This document shows, piece after piece, positions 38,884 to 52,765 of a DNA stretch of 64,000 bases (the first letter of the stretch is position 1; every line of letters begins with the position of its first letter). This stretch comes from Ecdyonurus torrentis (Eukaryota; Arthropoda; Insecta; Ephemeroptera; Heptageniidae), in the NCBI GenBank assembly GCA_949318235.1, contig OX439132.1, positions 26,237,148 through 26,301,147 on the forward strand, written 5' to 3'. A model generated the notes under the pieces. The model worked only from the letters and a program-made list of their open reading frames with translations. It was not told the DNA's origin and searched no databases. Both the position numbers and the translations under genes were made by a program.

Positions 38884-39397
38884 CACTCAAAAAAATGGTG
38901 CATTACTTTAGTTATAGGAATCCTAACTTATTTAAGATATACACTTTTAAGTTATTGTGCGTAGCTAAAATAATGCATGTTAGCAAATTATTAATAATAG
39001 CTGTTTTAAGTGGTTTTAAGTTTTTTAAGCTATTTTTAAGTTAACAAAAACTATTGCTTTACAATTTAACAAAATGCATGATTTTAGCTACTCATAATAA
39101 CTTAAAAGTGATTATCTTAAATAAGTTAGTATTTGTAACTAAAGTAATGCATACGGAAAAAAATTACTACTAATTGCAGGTACATGAACCTGTATTTTGC
39201 AATAGGTACACTTGAATTTGGAACAGGTTGTTATAAAACTACAATACCTCTTAATCTAAGTGAGTCACACCTTTATTGTTGCACAGTGCACCTGCATTAG
39301 GTATTATTGTAGTATAATAATACCTGTGTTCTAGGTTATATGTCTACCTATTACATTGTTAGTATTAATTTTTTTTCGTGCACCATTTTTTAGAGTG
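38884..39397. mobile_element. 514-bp element with CACTC...ATGGTGCA terminal inverted repeats and a nested hairpin
   Basis: The left end cactcaaaaaaatggtgca and the right end tgcaccattttttagagtg are inverted matches with one indel. Inside, 38899-38975 (gcattactttagttatagg, then cttatttaagatatacactt, then tagctaaaataatgcat) folds on 39078-39151 (atgcatgattttagcta, then aagtgattatcttaaataag, then aactaaagtaatgcat). It starts 239 bp upstream of the TM5-TM6 exon. Confidence 0.8.
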
Positions 39398-40122
39398 TAC
39401 ATATAATATAATTGTAAAACTTTGATTCGGCAATTTTAGCCAAGCGTAGAAATACGTATACGAAGTTATTATAATATTCAAGCAATGCATTAACTTTAAG
39501 CCTGTTTATTTTCATCTACAACAACGCATACTATTCTTGTACTTCTAATGCTTTTTAGCATCTTATTATTGAAATTTTACCTTTTAATTTTCATTTAATA
39601 TGTATATTGCTATACAAATATATTTAAACATTTTTACTTTTGTAATTATATTTATAATAACTATATAAAAAGGTCAAAAACTGATCAAATAATTTAAATT
39701 GGAAACGTTTTAGAAAAAAATTATAAAAAATAAAAGTGTATACTGTTTCGTTAAAATAGAATAAAAACATAAAAAATAGAGGAAAAATAAACATAAGCAT
39801 AAAAAAAACTTGATAAAGGCAGAAAAATAATGAGGTAGAAAGTCGAATAAAAAACTATTATTTTTCAACTTTGAACATGTCATTTTTTTTATAACACTAT
39901 CATTCCAATCATTAATTTTTTTTAATCTGCAATATATTTGTTTGATTTGCACTTGAAATAATAATATATTTTAATTGTATAGCAAATATAATGAATATTA
40001 CTTTAACTAAAGCAACAGAATATTTTCTTTGTTTATTAGTTAACCAAATATTTTAAAGTTACTGAAAGAAATTCTTTCTTTGAATTTCTATAAGTTGAAC
40101 AAAAATTGAAGTGGTTAAAGTG

Positions 40123-40196
40123 GTTAAAAAAGATAAAATAAACTACATAAGCTTTAGTATACTAAAGCTTATGTAGTTTATTTTATCTTTTTTAAC
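40123..40196. repeat. Perfect 74-bp palindrome
   Basis: Two 37-bp arms meet with no spacer between 40159 and 40160. The left arm starts gttaaaaaagataaaataaa, the centre is gctttagtatactaaagc and the right arm is an exact complement. A tandem gtggttaaagtggttaaa precedes it. Confidence 0.93.
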
Positions 40197-40707
40197 ATAA
40201 AGTACCATTGAAACTAGACTAGAGTGTGTACATACATGCATCCTATAGAAATAATTTTTTTTTGATGTAGTGCACTCTAGTTTAAAATGATTTAATTATA
40301 CCACTTGAATAATTTTATTATAATAATATACCTCAAAGTAAAAAGTATGTACTCATTATTATATTGTTTCAAGTTACAACAATGGAGTATTTTATTCTCT
40401 CCAGCTATAATTAGTCTTAAAATAATGTTGACTTTTCTCAAACGCTTTTCAATGTATTTTGAATGTTTTAAGTAAAGTAAATATAGCTTTCATCTTATTC
40501 AGATAAACTAGCTTATAGTGTTTCCTTATAATTTTAACAATAAAACCAAACACAATTGAAAGGAAGACAGTATAAAATAAAAAAAGAAAAGGAAAAGTTC
40601 TATACGACACAATAGGATAAACCCAACAATGTGTGATTTAATAGAAATTAATGAGATGATGTGGATTATTGAAACATGTTGAGATTCTCTGACTTGACGA
40701 AGACCAC

Positions 40708-41120
40708 TACCGTGACTGGCCAGAGATTTTTATTTTTATTTTGTTATTTTTTGGCTTGCCATATTGTGTTATTGTGCTACACCAATCCCAGTCAAAACAT
40801 TGTCTTATCGACAGGTAAGGACTTTCCAAATCAATAGAAAAGCATACACGGGCCGGCCACGGCCTAATTACACAACCCGGCATTCGCCATGACAGCCTAG
40901 AGAAACCGTGGAAACATCTAAGCAGGCTGGACGGTGCAATCGTATCGATCATGCACCTCCCGAATGCTGTGCGTCGTCATGGAATGTATGTAAACATGCA
41001 TCGTGCAACATGTTGTGCTCTCAAACTTCACGTACGCACCCAGCAGTGGCGCGAACCTATACTCGGTGAGGAGTACAGAGTTACGAGTCAGCTGCCTTCA
41101 CCACTCGGCCATACCAGCTC
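40708..41120 (-). mobile_element. tRNA-derived SINE (minus strand)
   Basis: On the minus strand the head begins near 41120 with ggtatggccgagtggtgaag, a box A like that of Ser/Leu-type tRNA. About 50 bp later comes tataggttcgcgccactgc, a box B (GGTTCGNNNC). The body continues through gtccagcctgcttag and ttctctaggctgtcatggcg to an A-rich tail (gccaaaaaataacaaaataa). A second, shorter copy of the body lies at 54375-54530. An 81-codon frame inside is a by-product. Precise ends and target duplication were not resolved. Confidence 0.75.
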
Positions 41121-43399
41121 GATATGACGCATATTATTTTCAACAATCAGAATTATAATTTAGAAACTTGTAAAATATTAAGGATTATAATTAAAATAAT
41201 CATCAATAATTGGATTCTAATTAAATAAACTGATAAATCGTGAGATGAGACATATTAGAATATCCATTAATTATCCTGTTTCTAGTCTCAAAAACTTTTA
41301 TTATTTTTTTTTTCATTTTTATTTTTTTAGGAAAATAACTTCTGGGATTCGTAACACCATCAATTCTAGAAGGCATTGTATTCTAGAATGCTTTCTGTCA
41401 AGTTTTAGGGGCTACAGAGGTATTAAGAGGTGTAAGACATATATAATATATTAAATTTACACTAATATATTAAATGACACTATATTTTATATGATAGTTC
41501 CATCTAATGATTTATAATTGAAAGAAAATTTTGCTTTGAATTATAATATGACTATTTAAATTTGAAATGAATTCTCGACGTTAGTACACATAAGAAATTA
41601 CAATTAAGTTTGTATTCATTAACATATTTAAATGTGTTAATATATAGTTTAAAAATACATGAGCTCCATTCTTACTGTAATCTGACTATATAATACGCTT
41701 AGTATCTGTAACTTTACAAGAATAAACTACAATGTAATAGTAACGCTTGTCGCTTTTTCACGCTCCATATAAATCCTTAGAGAAACGTATATAATTCTCT
41801 TATTTTAGACTTGAAAATCCTATATACCACATGTAATCTTTTGTATATAAGATAATACATTTATATCTGCTTATCTTTTACATTGTATAACACACTGTTA
41901 AAATATATATTATAATTAATTTTGTAATTTATATATTTAAGTCTTAAAATTTACTGCTATTAGTGGGAAAATGGTGATAACAATTATAAACTCTGATGTA
42001 CTATAATTATTATTACAACATGTTAAATACGTTTTTGCAATGTTAATTTATTATTATAATTAACATTTTGTGTCTGTATATATTTTTTTTCTGTCTGATT
42101 AATTTAAAAGAACCAAAACATTTATTTTAAAATAGAAGATTCATCATTGCTACAATTTTGTAATCAGGAAATAACTGAGAAAGTTTGAGAAATTTCTTAT
42201 AAGTAACAAGGAAAACTTTGGCGTTAAAAAAAATAAAATTCAAATATTTCAAATATTTTTTACTCAAAGAGATTCCAAATCTTTTGATATTTAAATTAGT
42301 TTTCTCAGAAAAAAAAATTAAAAACATAAAATAACTTTTAAAAAGTCATTATAAAATGCAAAAAAGGGGTAGTTAGTTTGCAGATGTAGCTTTACTAAAA
42401 ACAATGTTGCCTCAGGCTTTTTAAAAAATTAATTTTTAAATGTACTTTTTTTCTAATGGTTTATCGATGGTTTAAAGTTGTCATAAAAAAACTATGATTA
42501 AAAAATTTAAGTGATATAAAAATATGTATATTCTTGATAATATGATATAAAATAACGTAATGATCCCCATTATTAGAATGTTGTTAAAGAGTCAAGCAGA
42601 AAGAGCTCTGTAATTTATAATTTTATTCAATTCTATGGTATGTTTTTAACGCAGAAACACAAATACAATGACTTATAAAAAAAAGCATAAAAAAATATAC
42701 TTGTAAAAAGAAAAAAATTATAAGATTGTTTGTTCGCCCTGTTGAGCTAGTAGTATGTAAATAATATATTATTTTACCTCAATAAAAAAAATTATAATTT
42801 TATTTTTTGCTTTATAAACAAATACCACAATACAGAACAAGCCAAAGCGTTTTAAAGCTAAAATCCACATTGTTATGATTTCTCTACATTCTCTTACAGT
42901 GGTTTATTATCATGCAACAGTAATTTCAAACTGTTGTAGAACAATAATAAAAAATAACACTTCACTTATTTTATGGTGAAAGCTTTTTATACTATAAAAG
43001 TCACTTTTATAACCATATTTTGATGTAAATAATATAATATCCTTTTTATTTTAATTATAACAGTAGAAATAGTAATGTAGTACTATAAGTAGAACACTCA
43101 CATTGTTAACATATTGTACAATATGAAACACAAATAACTGGGGGATATAAGAAAAAAGTAGAACAATATTATCCTTACTGACAATTAAAAGGATAGGGAT
43201 TAAGAATGTAATAATAAATTAGGCATTAGCAGTTTTCTAAATTATAATATAAATTAAATAACACTTTAGTTATAAAATAATACATAAGGTATCCTGTGGT
43301 GTATGCAACAATGTTGGTAGCTCTGTTGTGCAGGTTGCATCATCAAAAATAAAAGGGGCTTGACTAAATAGGTTATAAAGTTGTATTACTTAAACCCAA

Positions 43400-43466
43400 A
43401 CATATGTAATTTATGTAATGTGTTTTATTGCAATAAAGCCTATTTTGAATTGAATTGAATTGAATA
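43400..43466 (+). mobile_element. 3' end of a non-LTR retrotransposon (5'-truncated), GAATT-repeat tail
   Basis: The sequence gtgttttattgcaataaagc followed by (GAATT)n is a typical 3' terminus of invertebrate LINEs with a short-repeat tail. Only the extreme 3' end is recognisable, and a long GTAA array follows it directly. Confidence 0.6.
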
Positions 43467-43729
<263 letters not shown>

Positions 43730-44716
43730 CTTATGGAGTAGAAAAGAATTCAATGTTATAACAATCCCTTATTCTTGATATATTTTCTCCGTGTACTCGT
43801 GTTGCAAATAACAATTTCAATTCAATATTGCACTCTACATCCAAGTAATTGTGTTTACATTACCTCGCCTCTTCATAGCAGTAAATTTGATTTATATCGT
43901 GCTTTTTGTGCCAGAAAGAATATGTTATATTGAAAAAAAAAGTTGTGCAATATGCACTTTCTATATATTTTATATATTTTTATATAATATTTTTTTTTAT
44001 GATCGTGTCACTTTTATGAGGCAATTTTGTAGGAAGTATAAAATATATATAAAACTCTGTCTTATTTGTAAGCTATACACATAAGAAAAGTAAGTATCGT
44101 ATTTCTGCTGGGGAGTTGCTAACATGAATTTATATTTTTTCTTCTATTTAATTCCGTTGTAAAAAATAGAAAACAAAAATATATCAAACTTTTGTTACAA
44201 AATTTAAAAAATGAGAAAAATTAGCACAAAATTATTAATAATAATAATATAATGAGGCAGACCAAAAGGATTTTTGGGATGATTTTATTGCACTGTTCTA
44301 AAAGAAATCATCGTCATAAAGTGATTCATGTACAATTTTCTAAATTTTGAGTTAATTACTATTTTTAATTAATATATTTTTAAATCGCAAAATGACGTCA
44401 CGGTTGGCATATTTTTGTATTCACGCTCAAGCAACTTATAAACTTAAAAATTCCATTCATTTTTTAGAAAATGCAATGAAAAATTCTTGGTTTTTCTCAT
44501 TTACATACTCTACACAATATTTAAAAACAAATTACACAGTTTGAACTAAATTAAGAATTGTTATTGCGCAATATTTTTTTAAAATTTCTTCTTCTTTATT
44601 TCTAAAAGAATGCGAAATATTACTTAAGTATTAAGTATTAATCAATTAATTTAAATAAATATTCCCAATTCGTTCTTAAATATTATTATGATTCTTATAC
44701 TTTGTATTTTAGTTTT

Positions 44717-44834
44717 TAATAATGCGGTTCGTAAACCCTGTTCGCTGCACCAAAAATGACAATCGCCTATGGTTATTCAAATGGAATGCGCATTTTTTGG
44801 TGCAAGAGAACAGGGTTTACGAACAGCATTATTA
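44717..44834. mobile_element. 118-bp palindromic MITE
   Basis: The left arm taataatgcggttcgtaaac, then cctgttcgctgcaccaaaaa, is mirrored by the right arm ttttttggtgcaagagaaca, then gggtttacgaacagcattatta. The arms are about 45 bp with few mismatches around a spacer of about 30 bp. Confidence 0.87.
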
Positions 44835-45161
44835 TATTTAAATATTTCAAAATCTTGAAAATGATTATCAATATTTAACATCAATTTCTAATTATAATTT
44901 CAATTATTCTTTTTTACCAATATTTGTGTATCAAAGCTTAAAAAAAAAAAAGAAGAAGAAGAGGAAAAAAGCTTTCAAAAAAATACAAATACAGCAAGGA
45001 AAGTTTTCTATGTTTACTTACTTAACAACTGTTGATATTAATCCTTTAATAATAAAAATAGTAATGTTGCATACGAATATTTACCAAAGCAAAGCATAAC
45101 CGATGGACAAATTGATTAGAAATTTGGTACACATGCTATTGAAGACAATTCAAACTTGTGC

Positions 45162-45232
45162 TGAAAATTAAAAAAAAAAAAAAAAAAAGTTATGGGATTA
45201 AAAAAAAAAAAAAAAGAAAAAGAAAAAAAGTT
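45162..45232. repeat. Interrupted poly(A) tracts
   Basis: Two A-runs (about 45171-45188 and 45200-45215) separated by gttatggg, followed by gaaaaagaaaaaaag. Confidence 0.8.
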
Positions 45233-45654
45233 CCACAACGCCTGCGGTTAATCCTTAAGTAGATAGACTTTTGTATATGTTTTGTAAAGAAACTATATTC
45301 TGACTACACGTCTGAAAAGAATCAATTTTTTCATTCTATGGAATCATGAATCATTATTAATAAAAAATACTTTTCCGTGGTTTATATTTCAACAGCTCAT
45401 AAGTCAAGCTTTTCAAATACATAAAACAAAAAGGTTCGTAATAAATCTTTAAACCCCTGTCAATATAAATATTAAATAAAAAAAACTTTTATTAATAGTG
45501 AATGGATTCAATGTAACTTATTGCTGAACTAATTTGATTGTTACTTTTCATAACATATTATTTATTATACAAAAATATTCTCTTAATTATTAATTATTTT
45601 ATTTTTTTAGTATTTTCTGGAAAATACACAAGTAACATTTTTTTATGCAGATTA

Positions 45655-45850
45655 GAAAAGAAAAGAAAAGAAAAGAAAAGAAAAGAAAAGAAAAGAAAAG
45701 AAAAGAAAAGAAAAGAAAAGAAAAGAAAAGAAAAGAAAAGAAAAGAAAAGAAAAGAAAAGAAAAGAAAAGAAAAGAAAAGAAAAGAAAAGAAAAGAAAAG
45801 AAAAGAAAATAAAAGAAAAGAAAAGAAAAGAAAAGAAAAGAAAAGAAAAA
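45655..45850. repeat. (AAAAG)n pentanucleotide array
   Basis: About 39 units with one AAAAT at 45810. It is the same motif as the shorter array at 10298-10377. Confidence 0.97.
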
Positions 45851-47095
45851 AGTTAACAAAAATAATAAAAATAAATAAAAGTAAAAGGTTGCTTGTGCGT
45901 GCACAACAATGTTGTAGATTGTAAAATTTCAAATTTGATTTTATTGATAAAAAATAATTTATGTTATAGCATTACTAACAAGACATTAAAACTTGAAAAT
46001 TTTAGCTTTTTGTGCCAAAACATATAAAGACATCTGATAAGACGTAATCCGTAAGCAAAAAGTGAGATTCGTTCTCTCTCGTTTACTTTGTCAGTTCTAT
46101 CTCCAACAGAGTGTATAAATTCTCCAAGATACTACAATTTGATTTCTTAAAAAATAGATGCTTTCAAAGCATGTGAGTTTAAAAGGGGAAAAAAAGAAAA
46201 ATTTTGAGTCAAGTTTTATTATATAAGGAACATTTTAAAGGTTTCAATATAACAATAAAAAATATCATCACACAATAAAGCTTTTCAAAACATGTTCATG
46301 CACCAGTTAGTTGAAAACATATTTCATATATAAATAATAATAACATGAAAATGATCAAAGAAATTTTCTTAAAATTTATTATTATATCATGCTTCATTTC
46401 AAATTGCATTATAAAGCTGTACAGTTTTCAATTATAAAAACAAGATAATTTAGCATATTTAATAAATTAAAATTGATTTGTTTATAACTATAAAACAATA
46501 AATACGCTAGTTTTCTTTTTGAGTTCAAAGCTATTTCAGAGATAAAAAAAGAAGCATGTTTATTTTTCATAGCTTGTTACTGATATTTTCAAAACACTTC
46601 TGACAAATTTTTGAATTTTCTTGGTGCAACTGTAATTAAACCTGTAAAGTAAAGTAAAATATTAACACATTGAGTGTAAGATGTGTCTTAATTTGGGTTA
46701 GAGTAGCAAGTAGCTTATATTTACGTAAAAAGTGCTACTAACTCTGTAATAACATTATTTATTACTATATTAAAAAAAATAGCACAATGTGATATAAAAT
46801 ATAATATAAAATTATATTTGGAAAACAAAAGTGAAGTTGGGATAAATGAGACTCATGGGTATGAAATGGAATGCTTATTGATGTGACTGTAACTTTTTTA
46901 AAAAAAAATTAAAATTTAAGATATAAGTGAATTATTTTTTTATGATAATTCATTGCGATCGTAAAAAAGCAACAAATTTTTTTACGTTACATTAAATTTA
47001 GTTTGATTTTGAGTCGATAAATATCCATGAAAAAATAGTACATAATTTAGAATGTCAACAATAATGATGACGTACAAATATATCAGAGAGGAAAG

Positions 47096-47097
<2 letters not shown>

Positions 47098-47185
<88 letters not shown>
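47098..47185. repeat. (TC)n microsatellite
   Basis: 44 units. Confidence 0.97.
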
Positions 47186-47189
<4 letters not shown>

Positions 47190-47424
47190 TTCAACGTTAT
47201 ACCCATGTCAACAGTCTTTTATTTTTTACATTGTTCCAATTTTTCATTATTTTTTTAAATATGTAATTGGTATTTGAAATTTTTACCACGCGATATATAT
47301 AGATTATTTAGAAAGGAATGTAGATTTTATATTTTTTCCACTCGATTATTAAAACCAGCCATTTGAGTGATAAAACCCGATTGGAATTATTCTAAAGCTT
47401 TGAAAAAAATGTACACTTTTTAAA

Positions 47425-47449
47425 TTATATATATATATGTGTGTATGTA

Positions 47450-47489
<40 letters not shown>
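47425..47489. repeat. (AT)n(GT)n(AT)n compound array
   Basis: AT units interrupted by gtgtgtatgtatgtgtgtgt. Confidence 0.92.
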
Positions 47490-47492
<3 letters not shown>

Positions 47493-49576
47493 TGTACCGT
47501 ATATTCACTTTTTTACTTTCATAAAAAGTAATTATTTTGCCTTATAGTAGAGTATTTTTTTTAATAAAAAATTTTGAGGCAGTAGATTGATATTCTATTG
47601 CAGCTAAAAGCTTTTTGTATCTATTTAATTAGTTTTGATGTGAATGATAAAAAATTTATTAATTTTTTTATTGTTATTTGTTCTCCGTATGTATATATTA
47701 TACATATTATATAAAATTCAATCAAGTAATGGAAACTAAAATATAAAATAATTAAAATAATGAAATAAATTAATATTATTAAAAACAGCTATATCACTTT
47801 TATAATAACGTTCTATGTAGTTATAAAGAGTGACAATCCAAAAATGTGTAGTGCTTTAAGAAAGTTGATTAGGGAAATAATTTTTGTTATTTAACATTTA
47901 TTTTATTAGTATTACTTTGTTATCTATATTTATTAGAGATTTTATTAAGAAATTGAGTATAATATTTTGTATTCATACTGTGCTTTTGTAAGATTCAATG
48001 ATAGGTCTTATAACTCTGCTTGATTATCATTATGCATTTTTGTTTGTTTATTTGACTGACAACTAATATTAAATTGCTTACGTATAATAAATAAAAATTG
48101 TTCTGCCATAGAAATAAATAAAGTTGTATTTAAATATATTTCACTAAAAATATTGTTGATAGGAACTCTTTAATGTATAGATTTGAACTAGATAAAGAAA
48201 ATATATATTAAGTTAGTGGGAAAAAAGTCACAGACTATTCTTATAGAATACTTTAAATCACATCAAAGTATCATTATACAAGAGAGACATCTCTGTATAT
48301 GGTAGAAGAAGAGTGAACGTCGTGTTACCACAAAAGCTTTGAAAATCACGTGCTCACGAAATCAACTTTATGTATACGTATACGTACATACAATAGTACT
48401 TCAAAGTCATGCTTAATGAAATCACAGAGAAAATGATGATACCAACATTCAAAATCAAACTCTTAGTAATTTTACACAAGAGTAAATTTTATAGAAGACT
48501 TTTTATTTAATATAATTGATGATCATAATTTAACAATTCACTCAAGTGAAACAAAATTGTTCAATGTTATCTCATAAAAATTACTACCTTAGTAAAGTGG
48601 ATTGATTTTTTTTCCTTCGTATTTTATCGTCAGCTAAGAAAGTTCTTTATTTTACTATAAAGATACCATATGATATTTCTTTCTTTTTCTACATTAATAA
48701 ATAAAGTTACCATTGCTTAAACATTTGCAATAATATTTGTTTAAATATGAAATGTTTAAAGAAATGGCATCTTTTTTCTCTTTATTTAAACTTCTTTTTT
48801 GTAAGACATTAAATATTTACTTATTTTATTAGATAAAAGAAATATAGTGTTTTGTAAAAGATAGTAATATACCACTCACTGCTACTTTTTAAGGTATCAT
48901 ATAAAGCTAAATTTTATGTAGTATGTAGTAATATCTATTTCATTAAACTTCAAAACTTATTACACTACAAAGAGTTTAAAAGATAATTATTTTATGTATG
49001 TAGAATTCAATTGAATTTTTTTTTTTTCAAAATACACAATATAAAGATTTTTTGTTTAAAGAAATAAATATAAATGTTCCCTGGATTTTTAAATTTAATA
49101 TTAATTTAATTAAACATAAGATCTTTTAATAAAGAAATAGTTTTAAAATTATTAATCATCAAAAATTAAAAAAAGAATGATAAAAAAATCCAACTGTCAT
49201 GCTACTTTGCTCATTTTATATTAACAAACTTTTTTGAGTCTTTATTTTCATTTCAAATATTTGATTAAAAGAACCGTTAATAATTAAAAAGAAGAAAGAA
49301 AAAAAGATTTTAATAAAAGTAAAAAATTAACAGATATATAATTAAATTTTAATTGAGAACTTTTTGAGTATTTTGATTAAATTTTAATTATTTAATAATT
49401 ATAATAAATTATTATATCTGAAACAATTGTGATTTTTAAAAGTGATTTTTTCCCAATAAATAAAACTAAAATTGTAATCATTCAATTAAATTTCAATTTA
49501 ATTTTAACGAATGCGAAAGAGCAAACATTTTAAGTATCTAGCAAAATATTGAATTTTAAAAGAACAGTAATAAAAA

Positions 49577-49721
<145 letters not shown>

Positions 49722-49883
49722 AGAAATGAGTATAACTTCATAATTGAGGAAATATGCAGTAGTATGTTCTAACTTAGAACTAAGAAGGAAAATTGATTTC
49801 TTGGAAATGTAAGGAAGAAAATTTTAGTTTGTTTTTGTACCTGATTTTGAATTCAACTTATTTTTATCCTCGCAAAAAAATGT

Positions 49884-50296
49884 GGAAGACTTATAATTTT
49901 TGGGAGAGTGTTTGAGCACATACTTAGAAAGAGCATAACTAGTAGATTCCATTGAAGTTAATATTTACCAATTACATTTCAGTAATTAATTCATAAATAA
50001 AAATAACGGTTATGGCCCCCAAGAATCTTGTGATGTCATTTTCCGTTACTAGTTTGTTTGAATTTGCAACGGAGTTTGATCGTCTTCTGCAAATTCAAAC
50101 AAACGAGTAACGAAAAATGACATCACAGGCTTCTGGGGGGCATAACCGTTTTTTTTTTTGTTTTTTTATTTATTTATGTATTATTTACTGGAATGTAATT
50201 AATGAAGGTAAATATTGACTTCAATAGAATCTACTAGTTATACTCTTTCTATAAATATGTGCTCAAACACTGTACCAAAAATCATTAGTCTTCCTC
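49884..50296. mobile_element. 413-bp hairpin element
   Basis: The left arm from 49885 (gaagacttataattttt, then gtgtttgagcacat, then agagcataactagtagattc) to about 50067 is inverted in 50090-50293. The innermost stem is aacggttatggcccc against gggggcataaccgtt, then tgatgtcattttccgttact against agtaacgaaaaatgacatca, then gtttgtttgaatttgca against tgcaaattcaaacaaac. The loop is about 22 bp. The right arm carries an extra T-rich insertion (50149-50170). Confidence 0.9.
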
Positions 50297-50901
50297 GTCA
50301 TACGAAAAACAACTTTTGTTACACAACTAACTATTGCTGTTTGCTGTTTTTGTATTTGCACTTCCTTGTAAGTAATATCTAAAAAATAAAGCTTTTTTTT
50401 TATTTTTTATTTTTTATTTTTTTATTTTTTTATTTTTTATTCCAGACATCCAAGACAGCATATTATGCCACTATAGGAAAGTAGTTTATTGATTTATTGC
50501 GTCGAAAATACTAAGTTATATCATTTTAACAACAGAAAAAATAATAAATTAAATATTAAAATAATTAGCCTTTTTTATTGCATTTTTAAGACGTTACAAA
50601 ATCGCTTCATAATTTTAATTAAATTAAAAATAATAATAGTTAAATGGAAGTTTAAAAGCTAAATTACTTAAAAGTTTAATCTGTTTATCAAATATTTGTC
50701 TTAAGTAATAAGTAATATTAGGCACATCTTAACTGAACGTTAATTTTAGAATTTACTGACACAAAATGTTGCTGGTAATCCAACTCTTTGTATCACAAGT
50801 TTTTAAATTTGTTCTTCATATATTTATTTTTGAATATTGACTTTTATTTTAAATTAAAAGTAATGATATATAATTTTCCATGAAGAGTCATAAAAGTTAT
50901 A

Positions 50902-50925
50902 CGCCCACTTACATGGTCCTCTAAC
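50902..50925 (-). repeat. Fragment of the ATT-tailed retrotransposon end
   Basis: On the minus strand it reads gagaggaccatgtaagtggg apart from the first base, the same core as the tails at 12.2 and 54.2 kb. Flanking similarity is lost at once, so it may be a very old fragment. Confidence 0.4.
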
Positions 50926-51492
50926 ATTTACAAGATTAATTTGTTAGATTATTTATATACCTTTTAGTAAGTTTTAAATTACATACATAGGTATGAATGA
51001 GATAAATTACAAAAAGTTGTAATTGTGCAATTCATAGAGTACGTGATATATCATATTAAATTTGCACTTTATCTTAAACATACTATTCATAAACTTCATT
51101 TTGAATTACATATTATATTTATAAAGTACTAAAAACAATTACAAAACAATGTTTTATAACTTTACGTTTGAATTTATTTATATTATTTAGTTAGAAACAC
51201 ACCATGTTAAACTAAAAAATCTAATTTAAAAAAGTAAAGAACTTCTTATGTTAAAACTTGGTCAAGGTTTCAGACAAACTACCTTTCAATGTCTAGATAT
51301 AGCAGTAGACTATATAGCTTCACTTTTATATTAAGTACAAAACAAATTTATAGTCTGAAAAAAAAATCACTTGTTTGAATGCATTGAAGCGTAAACGGAA
51401 AGGTTCAGTTTTGAAATAAATAAATTTATATCTTTAAATTTTTTATTTTATTTTGCTTTCTCTTGAATTCATAAAGCTATTCACTGAAAATG

Positions 51493-51601
<109 letters not shown>

Positions 51602-52765
51602 ATGTAAATAAAAGTAAAATGAGAACTGTAATTTCGGAAATAAAATTTATGAGTTACGTTAAAATTGAGTAATTTTAAACTTCACATGTTGAAAATTTTA
51701 TTGTTGATTATTAAAATTTCAAGCATAAAGAACACATAAATTATTTATCACTAGAATCGATAATGCAGCCAAGGTATAACAAAAATTTACTAGTCAAACT
51801 TTCTTTTCAGATATTTTTTTATCGATTTTATTTTAATAAAAAATTTATTTCTTGATTTAAATATAAAATTGCATGCTACTGTTTTCAGCTCATTGGCTTC
51901 AAAATTAAACACAATTGCAATTAATTAGAATATTCCTTAAATTTTAGAAATTGGAAGTAATTTAAAAAGTTAATGTTAACTAAAATTTTTGTAAATTTGC
52001 ATATTTTTATTCATATTTATTATTATTTTTTTGTCTTATTCGCCAACAATTTATGAATATTTCTAATTAAAAAATATTAATAAAAATGTAATGTTCAAAG
52101 CAAAAATGATAGAGGTAAAAAAGAGTAATTTTTATTAATTATTTTAATGAAAGTCATTATAATCACAATTATTAAAAACTTTTAAACTCATTATTGAAAT
52201 TAAATAAATTCAATAAATATATTAAATGAGCACAAAAATTTCGATAATTGTATGAAGTATACTTAATATTTTTACATCATAAAAAAATAATGAGATAAAA
52301 TATTTCAAATATAAATTTAATTATAATAAAAAAATAAGTGTTTTCATTTTTAATATCAGTACTTTACATTTATATTGTCATTTTTTTAATAATTGTTTTC
52401 TAGATTGAATTATAATTTGATTGTTTATTCTACCAATTTTTATACCTATAATTGGAATGAATTACTTTTATTTTCAGTCAAGTAGATTGCTTTATTGGTA
52501 AAAATGAGACTAATTAAAACGAGTAATATTATTTTTTAGGACCCTTCATGCAACATTGTAAAAATCATGTTAATTTCTACGATTTGCTCTCTTGTGCATG
52601 AATGAATGAAATAAAATGAAATATATATTTGTTTAGCATCAACTGTTATTATAAAATATGAACGTTGACATATGTATAACAAGCAATTTCTTGGTCAAGA
52701 AAACTGAAATTTATATTGTGATTATTTCTTACGAGTAGATTACATTAACTATAAATAATAATATA

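Noticed and set aside
40707..40952. 81-codon minus-strand frame with high G+C
   Set aside because: It falls inside the tRNA-derived SINE and is not conserved in the second copy at 54.4 kb.
41330..41440. Plus-strand exon-like patch after a T-rich tract (ttttattttttttag) ending in aggtgtaag
   Set aside because: The translation is unrecognised, and an attctaga/tctagaat inverted pair suggests a small repeat rather than an exon.
45089..45164. Apparent exon on the minus strand with a long pyrimidine tract, CAG acceptor and GTAAAT donor
   Set aside because: All three frames contain stop codons.
45538..45932. Long Lys/Arg/Glu-rich and Phe/Ser/Leu-rich frames
   Set aside because: Translation of the AAAAG array on both strands.
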